64,000 nt of DNA from Thioploca sp. (GCA_012032555.1 JAAUSR010000009.1:47193-111192), one strand, 5' to 3'. Shown: positions 39,787 through 49,879, counted from the stretch's first letter. The notes: generated from the sequence alone by a model not told the origin. Made by a program: numbers and translations.

Positions 39787-41037
39787 TTAGCTACGCTTAA
39801 GCCAGTGTTGTTGCCGTACCCCGGGTGCTCTCGTTTCAAATAGGGGTTCACTGGGCTGCATAAGCTTTAGCTCTAAAGCAGCTGCAATCCGTTGACGTTG
39901 TAGTCCAGTGGCAAGTACTTGTTGACAATGTTGAATTGTAATCGGTTTACCTAATAAATAACGTGTTTTAGAATGATACTCGGCTTGATGTTCTCGCCAC
40001 CAAGCTTGTATTAAGGCTGGTTTAGGCCAAGGTAGGTCTTCGTCTGGGTCTAAATCAACCGATTCATCTTCCGGGTCTTCGGTCGGATGGGTAACTTTGT
40101 TTTCTGGCTCATCACCCTCTAAATCTTGGTCAGCTAAATTGACCCCGGTGATAAAAGTAAAAGTTTCTCCGGCAAGCCGAGCAACTTCCGGGTCATTCAT
40201 TTGGGTGATAACCCAGGGGATATGACCGGGATCACCCACGATACCCATACCTATGATTAAATACCGGAGTCGTTTATGATCTTGGGCAATGACTCTTAAC
40301 CACTCAGTAGCTTGGTTGATATCGAGGCTGCGCAATAGGATTGATAGAGCACGTTGGTTAAAAACAGAAGGAGATAGTGAGACCATTTTTAAGATTTCTA
40401 AGGCTTGTTCACGATCCCCCAGTAATGTAGCTGACCAAGCTGCCCAAAAACGAGTGGCTTCATCTGCTGCTTGGCACTGCTGTAAAAGTTGGGGAAGTAA
40501 GTCCTGACGACCTAGTTCGCCAGCAGCACGGAGGGAACGCGTCCGTAAGTTAATATTCTCATCCCAGATAGCGTTGTTTAAACGATAACCCGGATCGACT
40601 CGATGAATAGCCAGTGCAGCTATACCCAAATATCGCTGTTCTGCATCAGTGGCTTCTAAAAGTTGATTAATGAAATAATTCACTTTATTAATAGCAGGCC
40701 AACCCAGTGCCGAAATGATAGCGCGGGTGAGTTCCGGTTGGCTCAGACCAGCAGCTAATACTGCTTGAAATTTCTCAATTTCACTGGATTCAATAGCGAG
40801 TACAGCCGCGGTAAAGACTTCGCCAGGTTCTTCCCAGCTTAATGCGGCTTGAGCTGTTTCCCAACCCGTATTATTTGCCAAGCGTAGACCATCTAAATGC
40901 GCTTCAATGCGCTCATCAAGTTCCACTAGATCTTCCAAATCGTAATGGGGTTGATAAATAGCGGCATCACGTAACAACCACAGGAAAGCAGCTTCTTCAG
41001 CGTGTTGTTCAATAATTGATGGAATAATCGGTGTCAA
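39787..41037 (-). CDS. HEAT-repeat protein, TIGR02270-like
   Basis: The 416-residue protein is made of helical pairs with HEAT-type spacing (residues about 75-280: A-A-L-S-W-E-E-P, L-G-I-A-A-L-A-I-H-R, R-S-L-R-A-A-G-E-L-G-R, F-W-A-A-W-S-A-T-L-L-G-D). An acidic linker (around 315-345) precedes a C-terminal G-K-P-I-T-I segment and a helical end. The pattern matches the TIGR02270 hypothetical family, sometimes found near type VI secretion genes, but no such genes are in this window. The frame opens at TTG (41035-41037) with a weak ribosome-binding site; no ATG lies near. It is probably a protein-binding scaffold. Confidence 0.65.
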   Translation of the reverse strand: MTPIIPSIIEQHAEEAAFLWLLRDAAIYQPHYDLEDLVELDERIEAHLDGLRLANNTGWETAQAALSWEEPGEVFTAAVLAIESSEIEKFQAVLAAGLSQPELTRAIISALGWPAINKVNYFINQLLEATDAEQRYLGIAALAIHRVDPGYRLNNAIWDENINLRTRSLRAAGELGRQDLLPQLLQQCQAADEATRFWAAWSATLLGDREQALEILKMVSLSPSVFNQRALSILLRSLDINQATEWLRVIAQDHKRLRYLIIGMGIVGDPGHIPWVITQMNDPEVARLAGETFTFITGVNLADQDLEGDEPENKVTHPTEDPEDESVDLDPDEDLPWPKPALIQAWWREHQAEYHSKTRYLLGKPITIQHCQQVLATGLQRQRIAAALELKLMQPSEPLFETRAPGVRQQHWLKRS

Positions 41038-41115
41038 TGGGTTTATCTTTAATAGTTGAATGCGGGAGTGAAGTTGATTTTACTTTAATTAATTTTACTA
41101 TTTTTATTTCATTTT

Positions 41116-41240
41116 GTCTGAATCAGAATTTTCAAGTTGTCTGAATCAAAATTTTCAAAATTAAAAAATTGACAGAATAAGATAGCAAAACTTCAATTCA
41201 ATTTGGTGAATTCTTTCATTCTGAGAATTCTGATTCAGAC
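41116..41240. repeat. GTCTGAATCAGAATT repeat cluster
   Basis: The motif occurs twice in tandem (41116-41135, 41139-41158, differing at one base) and once inverted (41225-41240). It lies in the 280-base gap ahead of the vWA genes. Divergent promoters must also lie here. Confidence 0.6.
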
Positions 41241-41320
41241 ATCGGCTATCCACTTGTTAAAATAATTTATGCTAAGGTAAAAAAGGTTTAACTATTTTGG
41301 CAACTGGAAGGAGTACTTAC

Positions 41321-42261
41321 ATGCCCAAAATTGCTCATCCTACCCATCCATTGGCAGATGTTAATATTTTGCTAAAACCAGATGGCACCTATGAGATTGT
41401 TGTTTGTTTTATGCCCGATCCCGTTCTTATTGTGGGAGAAGGGAATTCTAACGCGTTGTTAGCGCTAGATGCTTCCGCTTCATTACGCAGTGAATATGGT
41501 TATGGTGGTGCTTTTGGAGGAACACCTAATTTTGTCGAATGGTGGCTCGCAAAATGGGTGCGTTATTAACCGAAATCACTAAATCTGGAAAAGCACGTGG
41601 TATTTATTGGGCAGTCAGTCATGATGGTAGCCAATTAGAAAATATTGGTGAATTTGATCAAGCCGGTTGGGAACAAGTCACTATTTCCGGACCGCGCAAA
41701 CAAGTTTGGGGAAAGGGGACTAAATTATTACCCGCGCTTCGCTATTGTGTTGAAAAAATAGCGCATCATTCTGATTGGACCATTGGCGTATTTATTACCG
41801 ATGGCATTATTGAAGATGAGGTTGCCTGCCTCGATTATTGTATGAAAATCGGTCAAGAAATTGGGGCGGGTAAACGTACCACTTTAAAGCTGGTTCTTAT
41901 TGGGGTTGGTAAACAAATTGACCAAGGGCAATTAGAACGATTTGATAATATGTTTGAAAATAGCTCGATTCATATCGATTTGTGGTCGACGGGGATAGCT
42001 TACTCGATGCGAGATGAAGCGGATATTTTAAATGTCCTCTATGGTGAATTAATGGATGCGGAAACCATTGTCGCACCCAGCGGTGAAGTGAGAGATAGTA
42101 GCGGTAATATACTGAAATCCTGGACAGATGGGTTACCAGGTAAATTTCGTTTTCTGCTACCGGCAGGTGCAACGCAATTTATCATTACGGTCGGTGAGCA
42201 CCAAATTATTCAAGACATCACTGAAGCGGTAGGAAATACAGCAAGTACCTTAAAATTTTAA
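41321..42261 (+). pseudogene. TerF-like vWA-domain gene, frameshifted
   Basis: An ATG at 41321, preceded by GGAAGGAG, opens a vWA protein of the TerF-like type with MIDAS D-A-S-A-S near residue 50. The frame ends at 41569. The rest (41539-42261) is in the next frame and matches the neighbouring paralogue at 42272 through its length: G-I-Y-W-A-V-S-H-D-G-S-Q, I-S-G-P, F-I-T-D-G-I-I, and S-G-E-V-R-D-S-S-G-N. Restoring one A after 41539 (GAA-ATG) gives a 313-residue protein. So this is either a recent frameshift or a sequencing deletion in an A-run. TerF-like vWA proteins belong to Ter-type stress systems and probably bind metal-dependent protein partners. Confidence 0.75.
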
Positions 42262-42271
42262 GGATAAGAAT

Positions 42272-43345
42272 ATGTCTATTTTTAATCATTATTTTGGCAA
42301 ATCCCCTCATTTGGCTCAAGACTATACCTTGGCAGCACATGATACAGTTAAGGAATTGGGTAAAGTTTATGTTCGTAAGCGAGCAGATAAACTCCAAGTT
42401 CAATTTACTATTTTAATGGCACCACAGGGTGCAGCCGCTGAAGGTTGGCAAACGGGTGTCGCTTTAGATGCGAGTTCTTCGATGACTTCTGCTTATGGTA
42501 GAGAATTAAAAGGTGAATTAGCGGCGAAAGTGATCAAACAATATGAACAACAAGGTTGGATCAAGCATGAAGAAGAAGATGGCCAACGGTTTAGAATTTT
42601 TGAAAAAGTCGCTGTAGAAGATGCCTTAGCTAAAGGCTATTTTAAATATAGTGATAACGTTGTCGAACCTATTGCCAGAAAATTTATTGCTTATTTAGCG
42701 CGTGAACTGGACATAGCGGGTCGTACTACGGTGATTTACTGGGCTTGTGGTGATGGTTCTCAATATGAGGAAATTGGTGACATTCAAGCAGAAGACTGTG
42801 ATAGCCTCACTATTACCGGACCAAAAACGATTCGTTTTGGGGTGAATACGCAATTAACGCCAGCGATGAAATATTATGTCAATCGGTTCACCCAAGCACA
42901 ACGCAGTATGTATATTTTTATTACCGATGGCTATATTAATGATCTAGAAACGGTAAAACACTATACTACCCAATTAGCTAAAGCAATTGCTACGGGTAAA
43001 CGTTATTTAATTAAATGTGTTTTAATTGGTATTGGTAGTGAAATTGATGAAAACCAGTTGATCGAATTGGATGACTTGGATACTGGGACGGATATCGATA
43101 TTTGGGATCATAAAATGGCTATGGATATGCGCGATTTAATGGAAATATTTGCTGAATTAGTGGATGAAAATCAGATTGTTGCACCGATAGCGTCAATTTA
43201 TGGCTCGGATGGTCAATTAGTCAAACGATTTGCAGATGGGTTACCGGCTAAAGTGGTTTTAGATTTGCCGGCTAACACCCAATGGTTTGAATTAGAAGTA
43301 TTCGGACAACGAATTCGACAATCACTGTTACCCGCAATTGCTTAA
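42272..43345 (+). CDS. TerF-like vWA-domain protein
   Basis: The 357-residue protein has a vWA domain with the MIDAS motif D-A-S-S-S near residue 67, a G-R-T-T-V-I-Y-W-A-C-G-D-G-S segment supplying the Thr/Asp positions, and F-I-T-D-G-Y-I for the third site. About 80 extra residues inside the domain, compared with its upstream paralogue, include E-V-A-V-E-D-A-L-A-K-G-Y-F. The C-terminus is a short beta-rich module (V-A-P-I-A-S-I-Y-G-S-D-G-Q) shared with the paralogue. It starts 10 bases after that gene and is probably co-transcribed. There is no signal peptide. The TerF-like vWA assignment is from the overall pattern; the partner is unknown. Confidence 0.8.
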   Translation: MSIFNHYFGKSPHLAQDYTLAAHDTVKELGKVYVRKRADKLQVQFTILMAPQGAAAEGWQTGVALDASSSMTSAYGRELKGELAAKVIKQYEQQGWIKHEEEDGQRFRIFEKVAVEDALAKGYFKYSDNVVEPIARKFIAYLARELDIAGRTTVIYWACGDGSQYEEIGDIQAEDCDSLTITGPKTIRFGVNTQLTPAMKYYVNRFTQAQRSMYIFITDGYINDLETVKHYTTQLAKAIATGKRYLIKCVLIGIGSEIDENQLIELDDLDTGTDIDIWDHKMAMDMRDLMEIFAELVDENQIVAPIASIYGSDGQLVKRFADGLPAKVVLDLPANTQWFELEVFGQRIRQSLLPAIA

Positions 43346-43360
43346 TTTATTAATTAATAT

Positions 43361-44346
43361 ATGGTACGACAACCTCACGATCAATTCGCTAAGCAGATTC
43401 TGACTGATTTACTCGATCCACTCGGTCACGTGAGAATCAATCATGAAGTTCATGGAGAAAGTCATTATGTTGACCTGTATTTTTCTCCGTTTGACACAGC
43501 TCAAACCGATTTATCCCAATTAGGTTTATTAGGACGGATGGCTTCCCGTCCTTGCTTACTAGAACCTTTTCGCAATCAACCGACTAAAAGTGATGTTCGC
43601 AATTGTTTGCTAAAATTATTTTCTATCCAAAATGATTTACAACGTCGTCAACTACGACAGGGTAACAAACCGCTATTAGAAGAGGAATTACCATTTTATG
43701 GATTTTGGCAACTTCGGTTTCTGAAATATTATTAGCTAGTTGTTGTGCTCAACCAGAGCAATCCGCTTGGTGTCCAGGGGTTTATTTTTTGGGTGAGACT
43801 TTAAAATCAGCGATAGTTGCTATTAATCAATTGCCAGTGGTACCAGAAACGCTGTTTTTAAGAATTTTAGGTAAAGGCAATACTCAACAACAAGCGATTA
43901 ACGAACTCTTTACTTTTCCTCCCAGTAATTCATTACGCAACTATGCGATGGAATTACTTTCTATGTATCATATTTATATGAAGACAGAGGAAAATTTAAT
44001 TGAAGATGATCAGGAGTTACTTATGAATACATTATCGGCTTATCTTAAGTGGCGAGAAGAAGTGTTACAACAAGGTTTACAGGAAGGCTTACAACAAGGT
44101 TTACAACAGGGTCTACAACAGGGCTTACAACAGGGCTTACAACGAGGTCTACAACAAGGTTTACAAGAAGGTAAATTAGCAGAGCGTCGATTATTGGTAG
44201 AAAATTTGCTGTTATCTCGTTTTGGTAGTATTGATGAAGCACTATCACAGATTATTGATGCTTTATTACCGTTACCACCCATAGAATTATCCAAGTTGCT
44301 GACTCAATTATCTCGGGATGAATTGTTAGCCAAGTTTATTAAATAG
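43361..44346 (+). pseudogene. Rpn-like protein with (LQQG)n tail, frameshifted
   Basis: Frame 1 (43361-43735) begins H-D-Q-F-A-K-Q-I-L-T-D-L-L and has a V-D-L-Y-F-S-P strand like the start of Rpn/PD-(D/E)XK proteins found in cyanobacteria. Frame 2 (43705-44346) continues with G-V-Y-F-L-G-E-T-L and P-E-T-L-F-L-R-I-L-G-K-G, followed by nine L-Q-(Q/E/R)-G units and a helical end. One missing base just after 43699 joins them into a protein of about 328 residues. It sits in the middle of the vWA/phosphatase/kinase cluster but belongs to a mobile family, so it may be a passenger. Confidence 0.7.
44065..44172 (+). repeat. 12-bp coding tandem repeat, nine units
   Basis: Nine TTACAACAAGGT-type units encode (L-Q-Q-G)n. 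Third-position variation (CAA/CAG, GGT/GGC) shows that the amino-acid repeat is kept while the DNA drifts. It is not a CRISPR: there are no spacers. Confidence 0.85.
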
Positions 44347-44355
44347 GAGCCAGTT

Positions 44356-44994
44356 ATGTCTTTACGTCGGTTACCCGTTTATCTGCTGCTCGATTGTTCT
44401 TCTTCTATGACTGGGCAACCTATCGAACAGGTTCGGCAAGGATTAAGAGCATTATTAGACGATTTGAGCACCGAACCAATGGCCGTTGAAACGGTCTATT
44501 TGTCCGTGATTACTTTTAACAGTACGGCACAACAAGTTATCCCGTTAACCGAATTAATGCAATTTAAAGAACCACAAATTCAGGCCAGTGGTGCCACCGC
44601 TTTAGGTGCGGCTTTGCTGTTACTAACCGATTGTTTGGAAAAGGAAGTCCGCAAAAATACGATTAATCAAAAAGGGGATTGGAAACCACTGGTATTTTTA
44701 ATGACGGATGGCATGCCTACTGATGCTTGGGAAGTTGCAGCAGATGCCCTTAAACAACAGAAAATTGCTAATTTAATTGCTTTTGCGGCGGGTCCCGGTG
44801 CCGAGGTGAATAATCTGAAAAGAATTACTGATATTGTATTGAAATCAGATGAATTATCGCCTGGCGCACTCAAAGCATTTTTCCAATGGATGAGTCAATC
44901 GATTTTGCGTACTGGCAAAAGTGTACAAATCATGGCGACCGAAAGTCCGGTCAATTTACCACCGCCACCACCCCAAATTCAAATCGTACCCTGA
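44356..44994 (+). CDS. TerY-like vWA protein
   Basis: The 212-residue protein is a vWA domain almost end to end. L-L-L-D-C-S-S-S-M-T-G gives the MIDAS D-x-S-x-S near residue 13, S-G-A-T-A-L-G supplies the Thr, and F-L-M-T-D-G-M-P-T-D supplies the Asp. This is the TerY form described in tellurium-resistance-type operons. It is followed 52 bases later by a PP2C phosphatase and then a protein kinase, the arrangement called the TerY-P triad. In that model TerY is the substrate or scaffold of the phosphorylation switch. It ends with a proline-rich tail (P-P-P-P-P-P). Confidence 0.85.
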   Translation: MSLRRLPVYLLLDCSSSMTGQPIEQVRQGLRALLDDLSTEPMAVETVYLSVITFNSTAQQVIPLTELMQFKEPQIQASGATALGAALLLLTDCLEKEVRKNTINQKGDWKPLVFLMTDGMPTDAWEVAADALKQQKIANLIAFAAGPGAEVNNLKRITDIVLKSDELSPGALKAFFQWMSQSILRTGKSVQIMATESPVNLPPPPPQIQIVP

Positions 44995-45046
44995 TTGCTT
45001 TTACGCAGCTAACTCTCTTCGGGATATCACATCAAGGAGAAATTGA

Positions 45047-46975
45047 ATGACTGTTGATGAGATAATGGCTGGTCTGATCTGGAAACTTGAATTAGATTAT
45101 CCCGGTTTCGATCCACAACAGGCTTTTCAATATGAGCAAGCTGTCCAGGCTTATCTTCACGAGCATCATGGCGTAGATAACTTGGTTGCGGTTATAGCGA
45201 GTGTCCTCACGACTACTGAATTGCAAGTGCTGTTTAATCCCCACAATCAACAGAGTAAAACTTATACTGAAGCTTTTTCTCATTGGATTACGCTGCTTGA
45301 TTTTATTAAACGAGAAAAAACTACTATAACTAATCTTATTAATCAACAAGCCACCACTTTTATTCTCAAAAATTGTATGACGGCCAATGATTCTGCTAAC
45401 CTTGTTTCGCCAGAGCTGATTTTATCTCAGTTGCGAAAAAAATTGTATTGGTGGCATGAATATGTTGAGCATTCAAAAGATTGGCAATATTTAGAAATTT
45501 GTTTAAATAATCATCCGGATAAGCTCAATCAACTAATAGCAGAAATGAGCAAACCGATCATTGCTTCAGAATTAAAATTACTGTTAACTGCCCCAATGGA
45601 CTCCCCACAACGAATTCGAGCAAAACAATATTGGGAAAATCTGCTTCAATATATTAAAACCCGCTATAATCCCCAAATTTTCGAGCGGATCATTCATGAA
45701 GCCACGACCTTTATAGCTAAACAATCTAATCATCAATTACCTAATCACACCATGATTCGAGAACCGAACTATTATCCTCAATCTTTATGGCGTTGGCGTC
45801 CAATTTTGCCGGGTGAGGAAAATCATCCCGAATGGGCTTGTCAAAGTGAGACATTGCCACATGGTTTTAAGATAATAGCTGCTCGAGTTCGGGGTAAAAA
45901 ACACAAACATGAAGGTACTAATTGTGATGATTGGTTTGAAATCGCGCGCAGTGGCGAATGGGGTATTATTGCGGTTGCGGATGGTGCCGGTTCAAAAATG
46001 TTTTCTCGGATTGGGGCACGGGAGGCTTGCCAAGCCGCCAGTCGCTACTTGGTGGCGCAATTACAAGAGCATCATCTGACCAACCGTGATACTTGGTCTA
46101 CTGAAACTTTTGCACGCAACGAAATTTATCAATTCAAAGAACCTGATATTGAATTAACTCAAAATTTTTTACATGAAGCGATGCGAATCGCTTATGAAGC
46201 AGTTGAAAAAGCTTATTATGACCGTGATAATTCAAAATATTATTATAAGGCATTAGGTAATCGTGATTTAACCCTTAATGATTTTTCGACAACTTTATTA
46301 CTAGCTATTCATACGGTTATAACCTATAAAGCCACGCATTATAGTTTAGTGCTAAGCTGCCAAATCGGTGATGGAATAGCCGCCGCTATTTACAAAAATA
46401 AAGCAGTAACTAGTGTGTTAGGAGAAATCGAACCCAATGGGTTTAGTGGTGAAACCCAATTTTTAACGTCGACTAAACCGCCATTAGCTACAAATTATTT
46501 ATGTACGAAAACTTTCCCGTTTTTTAGCCCATTGCGTGCATTGATGGTTATGACCGATGGCGTAGCTGATGATCATTTTCCACCAATAACCGGTATGCTA
46601 CGTTTATTTGGGGATATGATTCTCAATGGAATTATTCCAATCACCGATTCAGTCGGTCTTTCCCAAGAAGAACAAGACCTGATCAAGGCCAAACAAAGTG
46701 ATTATGTCAAGGTACAAGAATACCTGACTGAACAAGGAACCCGTGTTACTTGCATGAGTTCAGTGGCAGAATATGCCCAAATTGTTAACCAAACCCTAGA
46801 AGAACTGATTACGATTCCAACTCGCTTGGCGGCAGGAATTCCAGCGGAAATAGCCACTCAGCTCGATCTAACTCCAGAAAATCGCCTCCAATTATGGTTA
46901 GAAACCTATCATGTTAGAGGTTCCTTTGATGATCGAACGCTGGTTATCCTGTTTGAGGAACAACAAACCACCTAA
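45047..46975 (+). CDS. PP2C-type protein phosphatase of the TerY-P module
   Basis: The 642-residue protein has an N-terminal helical region (about 1-250, unrecognised) and a C-terminal PP2C domain (about 270-640). Metal-binding and catalytic motifs are present: H-E-G-T-N-C-D-D-W, V-A-D-G-A-G-S, Q-I-G-D-G, M-T-D-G-V-A-D-D and F-D-D-R-T-L-V-I-L. It should dephosphorylate Ser/Thr in the cytoplasm, opposing the kinase 23 bases downstream. AAGGAG precedes the ATG. The N-terminal half is larger than in standalone PP2C enzymes and may dock the vWA partner. Confidence 0.88.
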   Translation: MTVDEIMAGLIWKLELDYPGFDPQQAFQYEQAVQAYLHEHHGVDNLVAVIASVLTTTELQVLFNPHNQQSKTYTEAFSHWITLLDFIKREKTTITNLINQQATTFILKNCMTANDSANLVSPELILSQLRKKLYWWHEYVEHSKDWQYLEICLNNHPDKLNQLIAEMSKPIIASELKLLLTAPMDSPQRIRAKQYWENLLQYIKTRYNPQIFERIIHEATTFIAKQSNHQLPNHTMIREPNYYPQSLWRWRPILPGEENHPEWACQSETLPHGFKIIAARVRGKKHKHEGTNCDDWFEIARSGEWGIIAVADGAGSKMFSRIGAREACQAASRYLVAQLQEHHLTNRDTWSTETFARNEIYQFKEPDIELTQNFLHEAMRIAYEAVEKAYYDRDNSKYYYKALGNRDLTLNDFSTTLLLAIHTVITYKATHYSLVLSCQIGDGIAAAIYKNKAVTSVLGEIEPNGFSGETQFLTSTKPPLATNYLCTKTFPFFSPLRALMVMTDGVADDHFPPITGMLRLFGDMILNGIIPITDSVGLSQEEQDLIKAKQSDYVKVQEYLTEQGTRVTCMSSVAEYAQIVNQTLEELITIPTRLAAGIPAEIATQLDLTPENRLQLWLETYHVRGSFDDRTLVILFEEQQTT

Positions 46976-46998
46976 TTGATAGTCGTGTTGATTAATCA

Positions 46999-48438
46999 AT
47001 GCAAGCAACGATGATGAAGCAAGCACAATTAGAAGATGGACGACTCATTGAATACTTCCCACAAACGATAGGGGAAGGCACAATGAAAGAAGTTTATTTG
47101 ACTGTGGATAAAGATGCCGTATTGTGTTTTTATAAAGGTGAAATTGGTCAAACCGACCCTCATCGGCTGCGGCGATTACGTAAAATTTTAACTGAATTTA
47201 ATCCGACCGTAGATAATAAAAAAAATGCCGAATATTGGACGGGATTATTTTGTTGGCCAACCGGTATCATTGTTAAGCCAAGGTTAGGCGTGATGACACC
47301 GATTTATCCGAACCATTATTTTTTTAGTACGGGTCGCTGGAGCGGGAAAGAAAAAAAAGGTCGTTGGTTTGTTAGCCCTAAATTACGTCGTTATTTACCC
47401 CCAGAAGAACAAGGCACTTGGATTAATTACTTTAAAATAGGTATTTTGTTAGCACGTGCGGTTAATCGGCTACATTTAGCGGGTTTGGCTCACTCTGATT
47501 TATCCGATAACAATGTATTAATTGATCCGATCTCCGGACAACTTATTGTTATTGATATTGATTCTCTCGTGGTTCCACAGATATTTCCGCCAGATGTGGA
47601 TGGTACCCCAGGTTACATTGCCCCAGAAGTATTAGCGACGGCGGCTTTAGCGAGCGATCATCCGCAGAAACAATTCGCTAGTATTCGCACGGATCAACAT
47701 GCTTTAGCGGTGTTAATTTATGAATATTTACTTAACCGTCATCCGCTACGTGGCCCCAAGATACATTCTATTCGTTCAGCCGAGGAAGATGAACAATTAA
47801 GTATGGGAGAGAAAGCCTTATTTATTGAACATCCTGATGACACTTCTAACCATCTTAGAGAAGATCAGTTAGTCCCTTTAACCGCCTTGGGTCATACTTT
47901 AACTGAATTGTTTTACAAAGCTTTTATTACCGGGTTACACTCACCTTATAAAAGACCCAGTGCCTATGAATGGGAAAGCAGCTTAATAAAAACTTGGAAT
48001 ATGCTTTACCCTTGTCCTAATCCCCATTGTAGCCACCAGTGGTTCATCGTTAATCCTGAAGCTAAATCAATGGATTGCTCGTTTTGTCATACACCTATTA
48101 CCACCACTTTTCCACTTTTAATTAGACGGAGTGAAAAACGCGCAGGACAATGGCTACCTGATGGACAACTCGTTATTTATGATGGCCAACGTTTATTTAA
48201 GTGGCATGTTTTTGATAATATTTTTCCTGGCCCAGCGGTTGATAAAACCCCACAAGCCTATTGTGTTTTTTATCAGAATAAGTGGCTGTTAATTAATCAA
48301 ATGTTAACTTCGTTAACGTCTCCGAATGGCAATCGAGTGGACATTAATCAAGCGGTTGAATTAAAGGTCGGTACTCAAATACGTCTTTCTCAAGAGCCAC
48401 ATGGTTGTATTGTTGAAGTAAATATGCTTAATATTTAA
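46999..48438 (+). CDS. Protein kinase with zinc ribbon and FHA-like tail (TerY-P module)
   Basis: The 479-residue protein starts with a diverged kinase domain (about 20-310): the Gly-rich loop is I-G-E-G-T-M-K-E-V-Y, the catalytic loop is H-S-D-L-S-D-N-N, the DFG position reads D-I-D, and G-Y-I-A-P-E-V serves as the APE segment. The catalytic Asp, Asn and metal-binding Asp are kept, so activity is plausible. A C-terminal zinc ribbon (C-P-N-P-H-C and C-S-F-C near 340-365) is followed by an FHA-like beta-rich region (I-N-Q-M-L-T-S-L-T-S-P-N-G). It lies 23 bases after the PP2C gene and should be its opposing enzyme. Confidence 0.85.
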   Translation: MQATMMKQAQLEDGRLIEYFPQTIGEGTMKEVYLTVDKDAVLCFYKGEIGQTDPHRLRRLRKILTEFNPTVDNKKNAEYWTGLFCWPTGIIVKPRLGVMTPIYPNHYFFSTGRWSGKEKKGRWFVSPKLRRYLPPEEQGTWINYFKIGILLARAVNRLHLAGLAHSDLSDNNVLIDPISGQLIVIDIDSLVVPQIFPPDVDGTPGYIAPEVLATAALASDHPQKQFASIRTDQHALAVLIYEYLLNRHPLRGPKIHSIRSAEEDEQLSMGEKALFIEHPDDTSNHLREDQLVPLTALGHTLTELFYKAFITGLHSPYKRPSAYEWESSLIKTWNMLYPCPNPHCSHQWFIVNPEAKSMDCSFCHTPITTTFPLLIRRSEKRAGQWLPDGQLVIYDGQRLFKWHVFDNIFPGPAVDKTPQAYCVFYQNKWLLINQMLTSLTSPNGNRVDINQAVELKVGTQIRLSQEPHGCIVEVNMLNI

Positions 48439-48462
48439 CTTAATTTATGATAACTACCCATT

Positions 48463-49668
48463 ATGTTAGTAAAACTTTTTCATCGGTTTCTCTCCAGCCA
48501 TAAAATCGGCTATGATAATCAAGCCGTTTTTCCAAAACAGACCCCTTTGGAAAACAGCTTCGTTGCTCAACGAAACCATCCATTTAGCTTGAAAAGCCGT
48601 GTCGCGATAACGCCAAATAATAGGAATAAATTGGGTGAAACCATGCGAATATTACCACGAACTAGAGTGATTGAACCGGTTGATTTCAAAGGATTTGATC
48701 GAGTTGAAACCCCGTCACTTCCCCGCTCACTCCATGAAAAAACGCATCGCTGGTTACAAACACAGTTAGATAATCCTTTGGGAGCGATGATAAAACTGTT
48801 ACCCCAAGAATATGCCGGTCCTTTTGTTATTAATAAGCCGATTATTCTAGATGGTCAAGGTGCAACGCTATGGGCATTTAAAGGTCCAGTGTTGCAAATC
48901 CATTCACCTACGCTCACTTTAAAAAACCTAAATATTGAAGTCACGGGTGAATCTTTTAATCACGCCGAAGAGGAATGTGCTATTCAGGTTAGCTCTGCAA
49001 CCGGTGTGCATTGTGAGAATGTGCAAGTCCGTGGTCAAGTGATTGGTCTTGAAGGAGAAACTGGCGTATGGCACTATCCCTATTCTTTTCACTTAGGTCA
49101 ATTGGCACAACGTACCTCCCATCAATTTTTTATCCACATACAGGTTCCAATACCTTGTCAGTTGGAATCTGCTATTGCCGGGGTACACGTAATCCCGCAA
49201 CAACTCGAAGCCGGTTACCAAAAAGTCAGGTTGACCATTGAACCACTCGCTGATGATATTTCACTTTGTGGTAATCTTTATATTAAAACAGCTCACCTTA
49301 AACGACGAATTCAACTCACAGCGCATATTTCATCAACCATCGGTTCAAAAACTCATCCACATCCACTGGTTTGGTGTCCATCCGGTGAAAAATCGTTACC
49401 ACCCCATGAGTCACTGCCGCTAGCCCCACCGCAGACGGATAAACTCACACTATCATCACCGCCAACTACTGATATTCACCCAAAACCAGCTAAACTCATG
49501 TCATCAACCCATGAAAATCATTTAAGTCAGCTAGAAAAATCTGTTTTTTTCACTAAAAATACGCCCCAAAATTTAGACCAAACCACAACGACCACCCGTG
49601 TTCCTCCGGTTAATTCGCATGATGTTTCAACTAAAAACGTATTTTTCAAGCAACATCAGAATAAGTAA
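48463..49668 (+). CDS. Beta-helix-like protein of unknown function, end of the TerY-P cluster
   Basis: Of the 401 residues, about 110-190 look like two or three turns of a right-handed beta-helix (F-V-I-N-K-P-I-I-L-D-G-Q-G-A-T-L and L-T-L-K-N-L-N-I-E-V). A beta-sandwich-like region (about 200-290) follows, and then a Ser/Thr/Pro-rich low-complexity tail. There is no signal peptide. It starts 24 bases after the kinase gene on the same strand, so it is probably part of the same operon and may be a phosphorylation target. I do not recognise a named family. Confidence 0.6.
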   Translation: MLVKLFHRFLSSHKIGYDNQAVFPKQTPLENSFVAQRNHPFSLKSRVAITPNNRNKLGETMRILPRTRVIEPVDFKGFDRVETPSLPRSLHEKTHRWLQTQLDNPLGAMIKLLPQEYAGPFVINKPIILDGQGATLWAFKGPVLQIHSPTLTLKNLNIEVTGESFNHAEEECAIQVSSATGVHCENVQVRGQVIGLEGETGVWHYPYSFHLGQLAQRTSHQFFIHIQVPIPCQLESAIAGVHVIPQQLEAGYQKVRLTIEPLADDISLCGNLYIKTAHLKRRIQLTAHISSTIGSKTHPHPLVWCPSGEKSLPPHESLPLAPPQTDKLTLSSPPTTDIHPKPAKLMSSTHENHLSQLEKSVFFTKNTPQNLDQTTTTTRVPPVNSHDVSTKNVFFKQHQNK

Positions 49669-49879
49669 GTTAATTACGTTTATTAGCCTCTGGAATTATT
49701 GTCTTTCATGATCTCCACTTATTAAAATGAGTATTTTGGTTTTAATTGGCCCGGTACCCGATTTTTTAAAGAATAAATAGAGGTCGATAATCATTTGCTG
49801 ATCGGCGTGACTAATTTTTTAAAAGCGACTTTTACCGTATAAAAATCAACCCGTATAACTCAATCGTCAGGAGAAAATT

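Noticed and set aside
44065..44172. Regular 12-bp repeat array that could be mistaken for a CRISPR
   Set aside because: There are no spacers, the period is 12 bases, and it encodes an L-Q-Q-G protein repeat in frame with a gene.
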